This document shows, one piece after another, positions 29,017 through 38,549 of a stretch of DNA of 64,000 bases. The notes beneath the pieces are model-generated. The model worked only from the letters and a program-made list of their open reading frames with translations. It did not search any database and had not been told where the DNA came from. The first letter of the stretch is position 1, and each line of letters starts with the position of its first letter. The stretch lies in the NCBI RefSeq assembly GCF_000372725.1, contig NW_005197576.1, forward strand, positions 250,166-314,165, in the 5' to 3' direction. A program made the translations under genes and the position numbers. Source of the stretch: Emiliania huxleyi CCMP1516 (lineage: Eukaryota; Haptophyta; Isochrysidales; Noelaerhabdaceae).

Positions 29017-30990
29017 TTACTCGCAGCAACCCTCCAGATAATCCTCCAGATCGGGGTGTGGCGCCGCCGCCTCGCTCAGCAGCGCAAGTCGAGAGCCGAG
29101 TAGGACGTGGCACGCCTCTGCGTGCAGCACTGCCTCCGCCTCCGCCTCGCCGCCGCCCTCCTCCTCCGCGCCCTCGTCCTCGCCGCCGAGCCGAATGCTC
29201 TCCTCGGCGAAGCGATGCTCGCCCGACTCGCGCCTGCAGAGACGGGCAAGCAGCAGTGTGAGACGTGCTAACATTGTGAGATAAACATTGATCATTGTCG
29301 TGTAATCTCGCCCGAACGCGCCTGCAGACGGCCAAGCGCGCCGCGCCGCCGCCTGGCGAGGCAAGGACTTGGGGAAGGCTGCCCTCGACGCGCTGCACCG
29401 AGCGGTCGCCTCGCGCCGTCCCGGCGCCTTCCCTCCCCGCCGCCCGCTCCACCGCCACCACCGGCCGCGCGAGAGGGAAGTGCGGCCGGAGGAGAGCAGC
29501 CTCGCGCCCTGCCGGCAGCGCCACTGTGGCGGCTTGCTCGGCCGGACTGCGCCACAGCTTGTGCAGGGCCGCCTCGAGCTCGGCGCCAACCTGCGAGAGG
29601 GGCCGAGGAGACCGAGGGGCGCACTGCCACACCTCGGGGCTAGACCACACCGGGCTACACACCGGGCTACACACCGGGCTACACACCGGGCTACACACCG
29701 GGCTACACACCGGGCTACACACCGGGCTACACACCGGGCTACACACCGGGGGCGGGACAGCTCTAGCGCTGGAGAGGTGGGCGCGCCTCTGCCGCGTACG
29801 GCGTGGCGACCTTGCCCTCTCGCGGCTCGAGCGAGCACCTGCAGAGGTAGAGGAGAGTAGGCGGTGGCGAGAGGCGGAGAGGTGTCGCCCTCGCCTCGCG
29901 CTCGAGGAGGCAGGGCGAGGAGGCAGGGCGAGGAGGCAGGGCGAGGAGGCAGGGCGAGGAGGCAGGGCGAGGAGAGAGAGGAGAGAGGAGAGAGAGGAGA
30001 GAGGAGAGAGAGAGAGGGAGATTGATGCACGTATGTGCAGAGGCTGTGCACGGGCCGCTGCTGCACGCAAGGCCGGCAAGGGGCGCGCACGCGCGCGCAC
30101 CAGAGCAGCGGCACCGCCTCCTCGACGAGCGCTCTCGCCGCCTCGTCCGCAGCGGCGACCAGCCCGCCCTCCGGAGCAGAGCGGAAAGTGTCCGACTCGC
30201 GCCAGCGCACGGCGCGCCGCAGAAAAGCGAGCGCCGGCGGCGGGTCGTCGGCAGCCGCCGCCGCCGCCGCCGCCGCCGTCTGCTCCCAGCTCGCCCCGCA
30301 GCCGTAGGCGGCCGCGAGGGTGGGGAGCGGCGCCGCGGCGAGGGCGGCGTAGAGCGCCGAGTCGGCGAGTGTGCACCTGGTGTGGTGGTAGTGGGCAGCA
30401 GCACTGTGAAGGCGACAGATCGGGGCACGCACCGCGCCAAGGCGGGAGGGTGACACCGCCAGCGGCGGAGGGCGAGGTCGCCGACCGAGGTGACGCCGAT
30501 CTCGAAGGTGGCGAGCGCAAAGTCTGCGGGCCCGCCCGCAAGACTGCCCAGCTCCTACGGGGAGTTGCCAGAAGGTTCACGGAAGGTTCCCCCCCCCTAT
30601 GCCCGCCCGCAAGACTGCCCAGCTCCTACGGGGAGCTGCCAGAAGGTTCACGGAAGGTTCCCCCCCCCTATGCCCGCCCGCAAGACTGCCCAGCTCCTAC
30701 GGGGAGCTGCCAGAAGGTTCACGGAAGGTTCCACCCCCCTATGCCCGCCCGCAAGACTGCCCAGCTGCCGACTCGAGCATCCGGCGGAGAGCCGTGTGGG
30801 CGAGGCGGGGCCGCGCGTGCACGAGCACCCAGTCAAAGAAGGGCTGCAGCTGGTCCTGCCCCATGTCGCGCCTGCACCGCACAGCGGAAGGAAGGCTTGA
30901 GGGGGGTTGCAACTGAGGCGGGTTGCGCGACATGACCTCCATATTCGTTGAGCACCCTCCCTCCCTCCCCCTCTTCCTCCCTCTCCCTTC
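29017..30990 (-). CDS. Unrecognised multi-exon protein (3' exons before the assembly gap)
   Basis: Minus-strand coding exons separated by repeat-filled introns. In gene order: GQDQLQPFFDWVLVHARPRL-AHTALRRMLESAAGQ (~30870-30760); FALATFEIGVTSVGDLALRRW (~30530-30440); TLADSALYAALAAAPLPTLA, YGCGASWEQ, LAFLRRAVRWRESDTF (~30380-30080); AELEAALHKLWRSPAEQAATV (~29600-29340); and RESGEHRFAEESIRLGGED ... LLGSRLALLSEAAAPHPDLE, ending EGCCE with the stop at 29017. Helical, Ala/Leu-rich; no family recognised. The gene may continue upstream across the gap into the ANGKDLLGWVR exon at ~31400 and the PH-domain exons to 33174, since orientation and spacing fit. Exon borders are approximate. Confidence 0.5.
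29642..29752. repeat. 12-bp minisatellite
   Basis: About nine units of GGGCTACACACC, in an intron of the minus-strand gene. Confidence 0.9.
29900..30022. repeat. GAGGAGGCAGGGC array and GA microsatellite
   Basis: Five near-perfect ~12-bp GAGGAGGCAGGGC-type units, running into GAGAGAGG repeats; an all-purine tract on the + strand, in an intron. Confidence 0.85.
30531..30765. repeat. 71-bp tandem repeat, about 3.3 units
   Basis: Units beginning GCCCGCCCGCAAGACTGCCC recur at exactly 71 bases (AAGACTG at 30540, 30611, 30682 and 30753). They lie in the intron between the AAGQ and FALATFEIG exons. The period equals that of the different array at 31161-31400. Confidence 0.9.
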
Positions 30991-30994
30991 CTCT

Positions 30995-31156
30995 NNNNNN
31001 NNNNNNNNNNNNNNNNNNNNNNNNNNNNNNNNNNNNNNNNNNNNNNNNNNNNNNNNNNNNNNNNNNNNNNNNNNNNNNNNNNNNNNNNNNNNNNNNNNNN
31101 NNNNNNNNNNNNNNNNNNNNNNNNNNNNNNNNNNNNNNNNNNNNNNNNNNNNNNNN
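30995..31156. other. Assembly gap (162 N)
   Basis: A run of N between a CT-rich stretch and the 71-bp array. It hides part of the minus-strand gene and probably more repeat units. Confidence 1.
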
Positions 31157-31160
31157 GACC

Positions 31161-31400
31161 CGCACCCAGCCGAGCAGGTCCTTGCCTGTGGGACATGTCA
31201 CAGAGGTGTCCTGGACATGTCCTGGACATGCCGCACCCAGCCGAGCAGGTCCTTGCCTGTGGGACATGTCACAGAGGTGTCCTGGACATGTCCTGGACAT
31301 GCCGCACCCAGCCGAGCAGGTCCTTGCCTGTGGGACATGTCACAGAGGTGTCCTGGACATGTCCTGGACATGCCGCACCCAGCCGAGCAGGTCCTTGCCG
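31161..31400 (-). repeat. 71-bp tandem array behaving as a GC-AG intron (introner-like)
   Basis: Three full 71-bp units. On the coding (minus) strand each is GCAAGGACCTGCTCGGCTGG-GTGC followed by GGCATGTCCAGGACATG-TCCAGGACACCTCTGTGACA-TGTCCCACAG. The exon upstream ends GCGCGAACG and the exon downstream resumes GCAAGGACC. Splicing 31398-31186 (213 nt, three units) at GC...AG therefore restores the uninterrupted ANGKDLLGWVR exon for any number of units. The second half of the unit is shared with the insertion at 32087-32127. Confidence 0.8.
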
Positions 31401-31484
31401 TTCGCGCCTGTGACAGACCAGCCAGGGGGGCACGCGCTGAGTGCAGAGCGAGCGGAGAGGGCGGGTGGCACGACGCGGCACTAG

Positions 31485-31690
31485 GGAGAGGAGGAGGGAG
31501 GAGGAGGAGGGAGGAGGAGGAGGGAGGAGGAGGAGGGAGGAGGAGGAGGGAGGAGGAGGAGGGAGGAGGAGGAGGGAGGAGGAGGAGGGAGGAGGAGGAG
31601 GGAGAGGAGGAGGGAGGAGGAGGAGGGAGGATGAGGAGGGGGGAGAGGAGGAGGGAGGAGGAGGGAGAGGAGGGGGGAGAGGAGGGGCCC
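31485..31690. repeat. ~200-base polypurine (GGAGGA) tract
   Basis: Nearly uninterrupted G/A on the + strand, mostly GAGGAGGAGGGAG units. It has mirror symmetry compatible with triplex DNA. It lies in a presumed intron of the minus-strand gene. Confidence 0.9.
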
Positions 31691-31959
31691 CGGGCGAGTG
31701 CCGTCTGCCGCACGCGACATCATCACGTCGACGTGTGCCGCCTGTGGCCGCGACTGAGAGAGGTCACTCGTCGTACACTAATGTGGCGTCGCTTCGAGGG
31801 ATGCGCCGCCTTTTGTGCGCCGCGGGCGAGGGTAGGGTCGGTGGTGTGTGTGTGTGAGGGTGGAAGGGGGTGGGCGAGACGCGAGAGCGGGTGAGAGGAG
31901 GGTGAGAGTAGCGTGAGGAGAGAGCAGGGCGTGCAGGGGCGAGAGGGAGGGAGGGGGGA

Positions 31960-33174
31960 GGGGTGCGGGTGGGCGGTGTGCCCCGCGCCTGCTCCTCGAG
32001 GAAGGCGACGCCAGCCCCGGACCCGAGCCACTCCTCGAGGCCTCTCCACTCCTCCTCCCTGCCAATGTGCCCCACGCCGAGCCCGCCTATGGGACATGTA
32101 CATGTAATAGAGGTGTCCTGGACATGTCCCTGCCGATGTGCCCCCACGCCGAGCCCGCCGGTCTTCTCGAGGAAGCAGCACGCCGCGGCGAAGAAGGCGT
32201 CCTGCGGCAGGGCGAGGGGAGGGGAGGACGCACAGTCACACCCCAGCGGGGGGCACAGAGGCCACGTCTGACGCGACGCGGCCGCGGCGGCGCACCAACT
32301 CGACTGCGGACGGCGCCGGCGCCGAGGCGGCGGGCGCGGGTGCGGAGCTAGCCTCCGCGGCACCCTCCTGCTGCAGCTCGGCCATGCTGCCGCGGGCGGG
32401 CGGGCTGGTGAGGCTCCTCCACCATCTGCGACCAACCTCGGCGTCGGGCAGCCCCTCCGTGCACCGCCGCGCCGCCGCGCCCGCCCGCAACGCGACGACC
32501 GCCAACGGGCCTCCGCCCGCGACGCGAGCCCAGAGGGCCTCGTGCCACCGCGTGGCGTCCTCCTCGCTCTCCGCCTCGAGGTGGTAGGTCTGAAAGGAGA
32601 AATGGTCGCCCACCCACCTCCCTCGCTTCTGCTTGTCGGGCGCGGGCGTCAGGCGCAGCCGGTGCCGTCCGCCCTCCCGCGCGGGGGCGGCGACGGCGAC
32701 AGTCGCGCCCGACACCACGACCGTCTTTGGCTGCGGCGCTTGCCCGCCGGCGGCTGGTGGGGCCTCGTAGTAGCGCAGCTCGCTGCCGACCAGCTCAAAC
32801 CACCGGCGCGAGAAGCCCGACGTGTGCTGCGCCTGCTTCCACAGGAACCCCTCGCACCGCTCGCAGTGCTCCAAGCCGCTGGCGCGAGGCTGCGCGGTGC
32901 CAAGCGAGAGGCGCGAGGGCGGCGGCGGCGGAGACGGCGGGCCTCGGGACGACTGAGGCGTGGACGGCGGGCTCTCCCGCCCAGAGGGCAGCAGCAGCGC
33001 GTCGAGCGGCAGTGGCCGACGCTCAGAGTGGCCGCTGTCCCTCCTGGCAGTCAGGCCGGTCACCGCGAACTCCAGGCGCTCCATCGATGCCGCCTGACTC
33101 TCAAGGAGCGACTCGATCCGCAGGAGCCGAGACTCGAGCGGGTCCGAGGATCTGGCCTCCGCAGGCGCCGCCAT
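31960..33174 (-). CDS. PH-domain protein (5' exons)
   Basis: Start at the ATG 33174 (MAAPAEARSS). Residues ~10-45 form a short coiled coil (SRLLRIESLLESQAASMERL). Residues ~105-212 are a pleckstrin-homology domain: CEGFLWKQAQHTSGFSRRWF, ELRYYE, KTVVVSGATV, FSFQTYHLEAESEEDATRWH, ALWARV. Exon 1 ends at 32242 (PPAG, GT donor; the frame would stop two codons later). Exon 2 (from 32203) encodes DAFFAAACCFLEKTGGLGVG and, after the 72-nt introner-like insertion 32158-32087, HIGREEEWRGLEEWLGSG and AFLEEQA to ~31985 (GC donor). PH domains bind phosphoinositides. The gene probably continues to the exons at 31.4 and 29-30.9 kb. The CACTTGGAG motif lies 70-100 bases upstream of the start. Confidence 0.75.
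32058..32158 (-). repeat. Second introner-like insertion with long direct repeats
   Basis: A ~30-base exon segment (coding strand GCGGGCTCGGCGTGGGG-CACAT-GGCAGGG) is present twice, 32158-32128 and 32086-32058, with one length and one base difference. Between the copies (32127-32087) is ACATGTCCAGGACACCTC-TATTACATGTACATGTCCCATAG, homologous to the second half of the 71-bp unit at 31161-31400. Splicing GC (32158) to AG (32087), 72 nt, removes exactly one exon copy plus the insert and restores LEKTGGLGVGHIGREE. Confidence 0.8.
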
Positions 33175-33235
33175 ATACCACGGGAGTCTCAAGTGTGGCG
33201 TCGAGCTGCAGCGTCTCAAGTTTTGAAAAAACCTT

Positions 33236-33280
33236 TTGTGCGCAACTGCACTCCAAGTGCTCCAAGTGCAGTCCTGGTTC
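33236..33280. promoter_or_regulatory. CACTTGGAG motif copy upstream of the PH-domain gene
   Basis: CGCAACTGCACTCCAAGTGC followed by TCCAAGTGCAGT, between the stop of the DUF1996 gene (33291) and the start of the PH gene (33174). The same ~24-mer is at 14160, 25578, 35497 and 53968. A promoter element or short repeat; the role is inference. Confidence 0.45.
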
Positions 33281-33290
33281 ACCTCTCTAT

Positions 33291-35343
33291 TTACTCGGGC
33301 GACGCTCGCGGTGGCCGAGGCGGGAGTGAGAGCGGAGGTGGAGGCGCTGGCGCTGGCGGCGCTGGCTTCGGCGAAGACGGCATTAGCTCTGTTGATGACC
33401 AGACGAGGTCCCTGTCATGACCGCAGCCGGTGCCTCTCGTGCAGTCCGACGCGAGCTCGTCCTTGGTGCAGAGGCGCGCGCCTGCGCCGGCGCAGACGGC
33501 CTCGGCCTCTTCAAAGGTCTTGCCGTGGTGGCAGCCGCCCATCTCCGGTCCGTCCGACTCGGCCCACACGTCGCAACCGGCTCTTTTGTCCCACATCGCA
33601 CCGAGCTGCGTACCGGAGCAGCAGCGGACCTCATGCCTCGCGTCGGGGATCGCCCAGCCCGCGACCTGAGGGCCACACCGGTTCCGCCTGCCACATTCGA
33701 CCCAGCGCGGCGGCAGGGGTCGCGACGAGGGAGGAGGAGGCAATGGCGGGGGCGACGACACCCGTGCACCGCAATCTGTGCAGTCCTTCCCGTAGGGACA
33801 CAGGCTGTACACGCTCCCGGCCCCGCCATCATCGCACTCCCCGTCGTTCAGGTGGCCGCACACGGCGCCATCGTCGTCGCAAAGCTCTGGCGGCGCAGGG
33901 GGCTGCGCCGGGGGTCGAGGCGGCTTGGCCGCGACGCCCGGAGGAAGAAGGAGGGTGCCGGTGCACGTGCCGCGCGGGAGAGATGAGACGACATCCGTCG
34001 CCTCTGGTGAGATGCCGGCCCGCATGTCTGGCAGGGTCCGCGGCTGGATCTGCCGCAACTTCTCCAGAAGGATCGGGCTGGCAAAGTCGCAGGTCGCCTC
34101 GTCGGTGCACTTTGGGCCGTCACGGAACGTGATGTGCTCCTCGCAAAAGCTATCTGGGTTGGGCCCCAAGCTCTCTGTCTCACAGTTGTCCAGGACGCCC
34201 TGCATGAAATCTTGGTCCCAGCCGCTCTGCGGTGAGGGAGGAGAGCAGGTGAGGACGGCAGGCAGAAGGGTAGGTGGGGTGGCGGTGGCAGGCAGAGGGG
34301 CAGGTGGGGAGGCGGTGGCAGGCAGAGGGGCAGGTGGGGTGACGGTGGCAGGCAGAAGGGTAGGTGGGGTGGCGGTGGCAGGCAGAGGGACAGGTGGGGT
34401 GGCGGTGGCAGGCAGAGGGGCAGGTTGGGTGAGCGTGGCAGGCAGGGGGGCGGGTGGGGTGAGGGCGGCGGGCACACGATGTAGTCGGCGTGGAAGGTGC
34501 TCGACCCGTCGGAGAAGGTGTGCCACCCGCCGTCGTAGTCGAAGATGCGGAAGAAGAAGGATATCTGATGGCGAGGGTGTGCGGCAAGGGTAGAGTGAGG
34601 CGAGAGTTATGTGATGGTGAGGGTGTGTTAAGGATGATAATGAGGATGAGGGTGAGAGAGGCACGGGGCGATGGCGCCTGAGGAATCTTGAGAGGGTGCG
34701 TGTCTGGGCAGGTCCCGTCAACCTCGCCTCCCTCGATTGTGTACGCCACGTGCGACGCATGGTCGGCGCTATCGAGCCGCCCGTCCCAGCAGTTGGGGAA
34801 GAACATTGACACTTCGAGCTCGACACACGCCTCCCGCGGGAAGAAGTCGTTCTCTGTATGGCAGCCATCAGGTCGCAAACACGGGCTAGGCTCCACGCAC
34901 TCCGCAAAAGCGTTGGGAAACTCGGACTCTGTGTCGCCGTTCCGGCCCGCAATCATCCTGAAGCCCGGCGGAAAGGCGCGCGGGCTATCTTCGTTCGCCC
35001 AAATGTAATACGCCGAGGACTGCCCAATCTCGTTGCGGGTGTACGTGCCGGTGAGCTGATCGTATCTGTAGACCGTCGGGTGCCAGTACAGAGACTTATT
35101 CTCCTCCACATTGCCCGTGTTATCGGTCGTTGCCACAAGGTCCTCAAACGTAACCTCGGGGCGCGGCATAACATTTGGTCCGTAAAAGGTGTGGACGTGG
35201 TCCGTCAGGCACGTCTGAGAGAGTATCGGGTCCGTGCGCACGTGGCCGAGAGGGAGGTAGTCCGTCTTGATGGAGGTGCCCTCACCGCCGCGAGGCAGTG
35301 ATAGCAGGGCGAGAGCGGCGCTGAGCCTGTAGCTGGCAGTCAT
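33291..35343 (-). CDS. DUF1996 protein with C-terminal Cys-rich modules
   Basis: 562 residues in three phase-0 exons: 35343-34678, 34564-34478, 34226-33291. A hydrophobic N-terminus (LSAALALLSLP) is a likely signal peptide. DUF1996 follows: HVRTDPILSQTCLTDHVHTF-YG, LYWHPTVY, YYIWAN, FPPGFRMIAG, CVELEVSMFFPNCWDG, ASHVAY, then RIFDYDGGWHTFSDGSSTFH-ADY and SGWDQDFMQGVLDNC. Family members are secreted fungal and algal proteins of unclear, possibly carbohydrate-related, role. After a Pro linker comes a Notch/LNR-like CGHLNDGECDDGG ... CPYGKDCTDCG module, then a Cys-rich domain (RCCSGTQLG, GCHHGKTFEEAEAVC, ARLCTKDEL, GTGCGHDRDLVWSS) seen in algal secreted proteins. Intron 1 is GC-AG; intron 2 holds a 30-bp repeat. 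Confidence 0.85.
34244..34465. repeat. 30-bp minisatellite in DUF1996 intron 2
   Basis: About seven units of GGCGGTGGCAGGCAGAGGGG-CAGGTGGGGT, filling nearly the whole 251-nt intron. Confidence 0.9.
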
Positions 35344-35496
35344 GCTGCTGCGTCTCACGAGTGCGAACTGAAACGCTGGCTGATTGATGGAAAACGCGCG
35401 CCCCCGTCGAAACGCGCAAGTTGTGAGAAGTGAACGAAAGCTGAAGGTAACAGAGCAAGCACTGTGGATCTGTGGTGGGCCGCGCCTTGACGTGCT

Positions 35497-35530
35497 ACCT
35501 TGGAGCACTTGGAGTGCAGTCGGTAACCTC
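35497..35530. promoter_or_regulatory. CACTTGGAG motif copy upstream of the DUF1996 gene
   Basis: CTTGGAGCACTTGGAGTGCA then GTCGGTAAC; ~155 bases upstream of the minus-strand ATG at 35343 and ~260 upstream of the divergent PAM gene. Confidence 0.45.
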
Positions 35531-35785
35531 ACACCCAGGGCCGGGATTGATTAATTGATTGATAGAAAGGCGAAGCTGCCGGGCGGGGAGCTAAGAAGCG
35601 CACCCAGCGGGCCGGATGCTCGGGGACGGGCTGCGGGCAAGAAAACTCTACACGTTCGCAGGGAGGGGGCCCTAAAGTAAACACTGCTCATCTGCTCTCC
35701 GAAGCAAGCAAAATTCTTTTCGCTTTGCGAGAGTTTTTCCTTCAAATTCTTTTCGCCACCTTTCCGCGCTAGTTGGCCGGCCTGC

Positions 35786-38549
35786 ATGCCCCTGCCTTTC
35801 TCGCTCCGAGGACACCAGTCGATGAACCTCACGGTGCTCAACCCTGGCAGCCTGGTCAGCCCCGGCGTGCACCTGCTCTGCTACGGTCCCTATGCGGCGC
35901 CGCGAGACGCCCGCGCGCTCGTGCGGTTTCAGCCCGATGTGAACATGGCGCTGGTCCACCACCTCATCATGTTCGCCTCACCGGGCGCGCCCACCTCGTC
36001 GCGCGCCAGCTGCGGCGGCAACATCATCTACGCGTGGGCGCGCACCGGTCAGACGACACCGCAGGGGCTCGAGCTCTCCTCGGCCGCCACCGGCACCGCC
36101 GGGCTGGCCTACGGCGTCGGGCCGGGCTCGGACATCGGCCACTTCTCGCTGCAGCTGCACTACCAAAACATGGAGGGCAAGCCCGTCTTCGACAAGTCAG
36201 GCGTGCGGCTCAGCTTCGAGAGCCGGCCGCCGAAGACGCGCCTGCGGTTCGACGTGCTCATGTCGACGCGAGTCAACATCCCTCCGGCCGTCTTCATCGA
36301 CGAGTGCGTGGCTTGCCGCGTCACGCGGGGCGGCACGGTCTTCGGCTTCCGCAACCACGCCCACCGCCTCGCGCGCGACATCTGGACCGACGAGTTTGAC
36401 GCGCACGGCGCGGCGACGCCTCCGCCCGGCCGCCTCCCACCGAGCCGTCTCCGAGCCTCTTCCCGGAACCTTCCCGCAGGCGCGGCGAAGCCGTCGATCG
36501 GCCGCCTGTCGGCGCAGGAGCCGCAGATCATCCGCCTGCTGCCCAAGCCGCGCTCGCTCGCCGAGGGAGAGAGTCTCGAGCTGCACTGCCTCTACAACGC
36601 GAGCGGCGTCGACCGCCCGACTCGGATCGGCCTCGACGAGCGGAGCAAGGAGATGTGCAACCAGTACTACCTCTCCACCTCGGCCCTGCGCGTCGAGTGC
36701 GACGGCGAGGTGGCGGCGCCCTCGCCCCCGGCCAACGCGGCGCTCAACGCCGCTGTCGCAAAGTACAGGGAGGCGAGCGAGGGCAGCCCGCTCGGGCAGG
36801 CGCAACGCCCCCTGCCCCGCCCCCGTCTCCGCCCAGCCCCGCCCCCGTCTCCGCCCTTCCCCACCCCTCCCTCCGCCCTTCCCCACCCCTCCCTCCGCCC
36901 TTCCCCACCCCTCCCTCCGCCCTTCCCCACCCCTCCCTCCGCCCTTCCCCACCCCTCCCTCCGCCCTTCCCCACCCCTCCCTCCGCCCTTCCCACCCCGC
37001 CGCCCGCCGCCTCCGCAAGGTGACCGGCGCTGCGGCCGATGGGGAGTGGCTCTACTTTTTCCACCGCGGAAAGGCAAATTTCATGAACACGCAGCCGCTC
37101 GACTTCGCGCCCATCCTCCGCTTCAGCCGCAAGCACGCCAGCCTCGGAGGCGCGATCGGCCGCGGCCTCTTCACGGTGCGTGCGAGTGGCGCCGACTCTC
37201 CCTCCCATCCCCCCCCCCCCCAGCCGCTGCCCCCGCCCCTCCCCCCCTCAGGTTCCGCACGGCCTCTCGCTCGACCCCGCGGGCTTCCTGTGGGCGACTG
37301 ACGTGGGCAGCCACCAGGTCTTCAAGCTGAACGCGCAGACCGGCGCGACCCCCCCCTCCCCCTCCCCCCCCTGCTTCCCCGCGGCTGGTCGCGAGGAGCG
37401 AGTCCGGCTCCGCGACCAGACAACACATCACGACCAGGCGCCGTGCTGCTCAAGCTGGGCGACGGCCGTGCCGCGGCGGGCCCCTCCTCCTTCAACAAGC
37501 CCACCGACGTGGCCGTGGAGCGGGGCAGCGGCGAGGTGTACGTGGCGGACGGGTACGGCAACTCGCGCATCGCCGTCTTCTCGAGCTCGGGCGCGCTCGG
37601 CAGCCCCAGGGGGAGGGGGCGGGGGTGGGCGGGGGGCAGCCCCAGGGGGAGGGGGCGGGGGTGGGCGGGGGGCAGCCCCAGGGGGAGGGGGCGGGGGTGG
37701 GCGGGGGGCAGCCCCAGGGGGAGGGGGCGGGGGTGGGCGGGGGCCGGTGGCCTCCTCGTTGCGTACGCAGCTGCACGCTCAACTCAACTGCCGGCGGCGC
37801 GGCTGCAGGCGAGTATCTGCGCGAGTGGGGGTCCGCCGGATCGCAGCCGGGCCAGTTCCGCGTGCCGCACGGGATCGTCATCGACTCGCGCGGGCTGGTC
37901 TACGTCGCCGACCGCGAAAACTCGCGCGTGCAAGTCTTCACGCAAGCCGGCGCCCTCGTGACGGTCTGGGCCTCGCGCGTCGGTGCGGACAAGGGCTTCG
38001 GGAGCAACCTGGTGTGGCGCGCGCACGTCTCGTCGGTGCGCCGCAGACGCCCCCGCCGCCCAGCAGCGCCGCAGCAGCGAGGCGCGAGGCGCGTGTGCGT
38101 CTCGCCCGCAGGTCTCGTACGACCCTTCCCTCGACCTCTTCGCGGTCACCGAGGGCTCCAACGTCATCCTCCGATCTGCGACCGGCTGCACTCTGCTCTC
38201 GCGCGGGCGCGCCGCCGCTGCCGCCCCCGCCGCCCACCCTCCCTCCTCCCCTCACCGCCGCTCTCGCTCGCCGTCGCCGCGCAGGCCGTTCCTGTGGCCG
38301 CACGATGCCATCCTCCTGCCGCCGCTCGGACCCGCCACGCCACCGGCGCTGGCGCCCGCCACGCCACCTGACTGGCGGAACCCGCGCCCACGCAAGACCC
38401 CTCACGCGCCACTCTAGGCGGGCTCCTGGCGCGCGAACGCCGGCCGCCCATTCTCGTTTGCCGTCGCGGAGCTCGAGGGGAAGCGCGTGACGCAGTACGA
38501 GGTGCGGCTCGGATCTGGCCGAGCAGGGCTCCAGAGTATGTACGGCTGA
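35786..38549 (+). CDS. PAM: Bifunctional peptidylglycine alpha-amidating monooxygenase (PHM + PAL)
   Basis: Homologue of the copper/zinc enzyme that converts peptidyl-glycine to peptide amide. PHM part: VHHLIMFASP (CuA His pair), FSLQLHYQN (third CuA His), FGFRNHAHRLARD (CuB HxH) and MCNQYYLS (CuB Met), so all known copper ligands are present. PAL part, NHL repeats: VPHGLSLDPAGFLWATDVGS, FNKPTDVAVERGSGEVYVAD, FRVPHGIVIDSRGLVYVADR, VSYDPSLDLFAVTEGSN, WPHDAILLP, and the end YEVRLGSGRAGLQSMYG. About eight exons; introns near 36408-36479 (72 nt, 3n, 9-bp direct repeats), 36797-37020, 37176-37251, 37343-37437 (GC-AG), 37600-37807, ~38013-38111 and two 3' ones. No clear signal peptide at MPLPFSLRG, so an upstream exon may be missing. 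Confidence 0.88.
36850..36995. repeat. 22-bp minisatellite in a PAM intron
   Basis: Six to seven units of CGCCCTTCCCCACCCCTCCC-TC between the PHM and PAL coding parts. Confidence 0.9.
37600..37745. repeat. 36-bp minisatellite in a PAM intron
   Basis: Four units of GGCAGCCCCAGGGGGAGGGG-GCGGGGGTGGGCGGGG. The array is in frame and stop-free, so it could be read as protein (SPRGRGRGWAGG), but splicing from a GC donor near 37600 to 37807 restores the NHL repeat (GALG/EYLREWG). Confidence 0.9.

Noticed and set aside
30531..30765. Second introner array with 71-bp period
   Set aside because: The period matches, but unit borders do not give GC/GT...AG with exon restoration, so I treat it as an intronic minisatellite.
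31161..31400. CRISPR array (regular 71-bp repeats)
   Set aside because: Units are contiguous, with no variable spacers, in eukaryotic DNA and within a gene.
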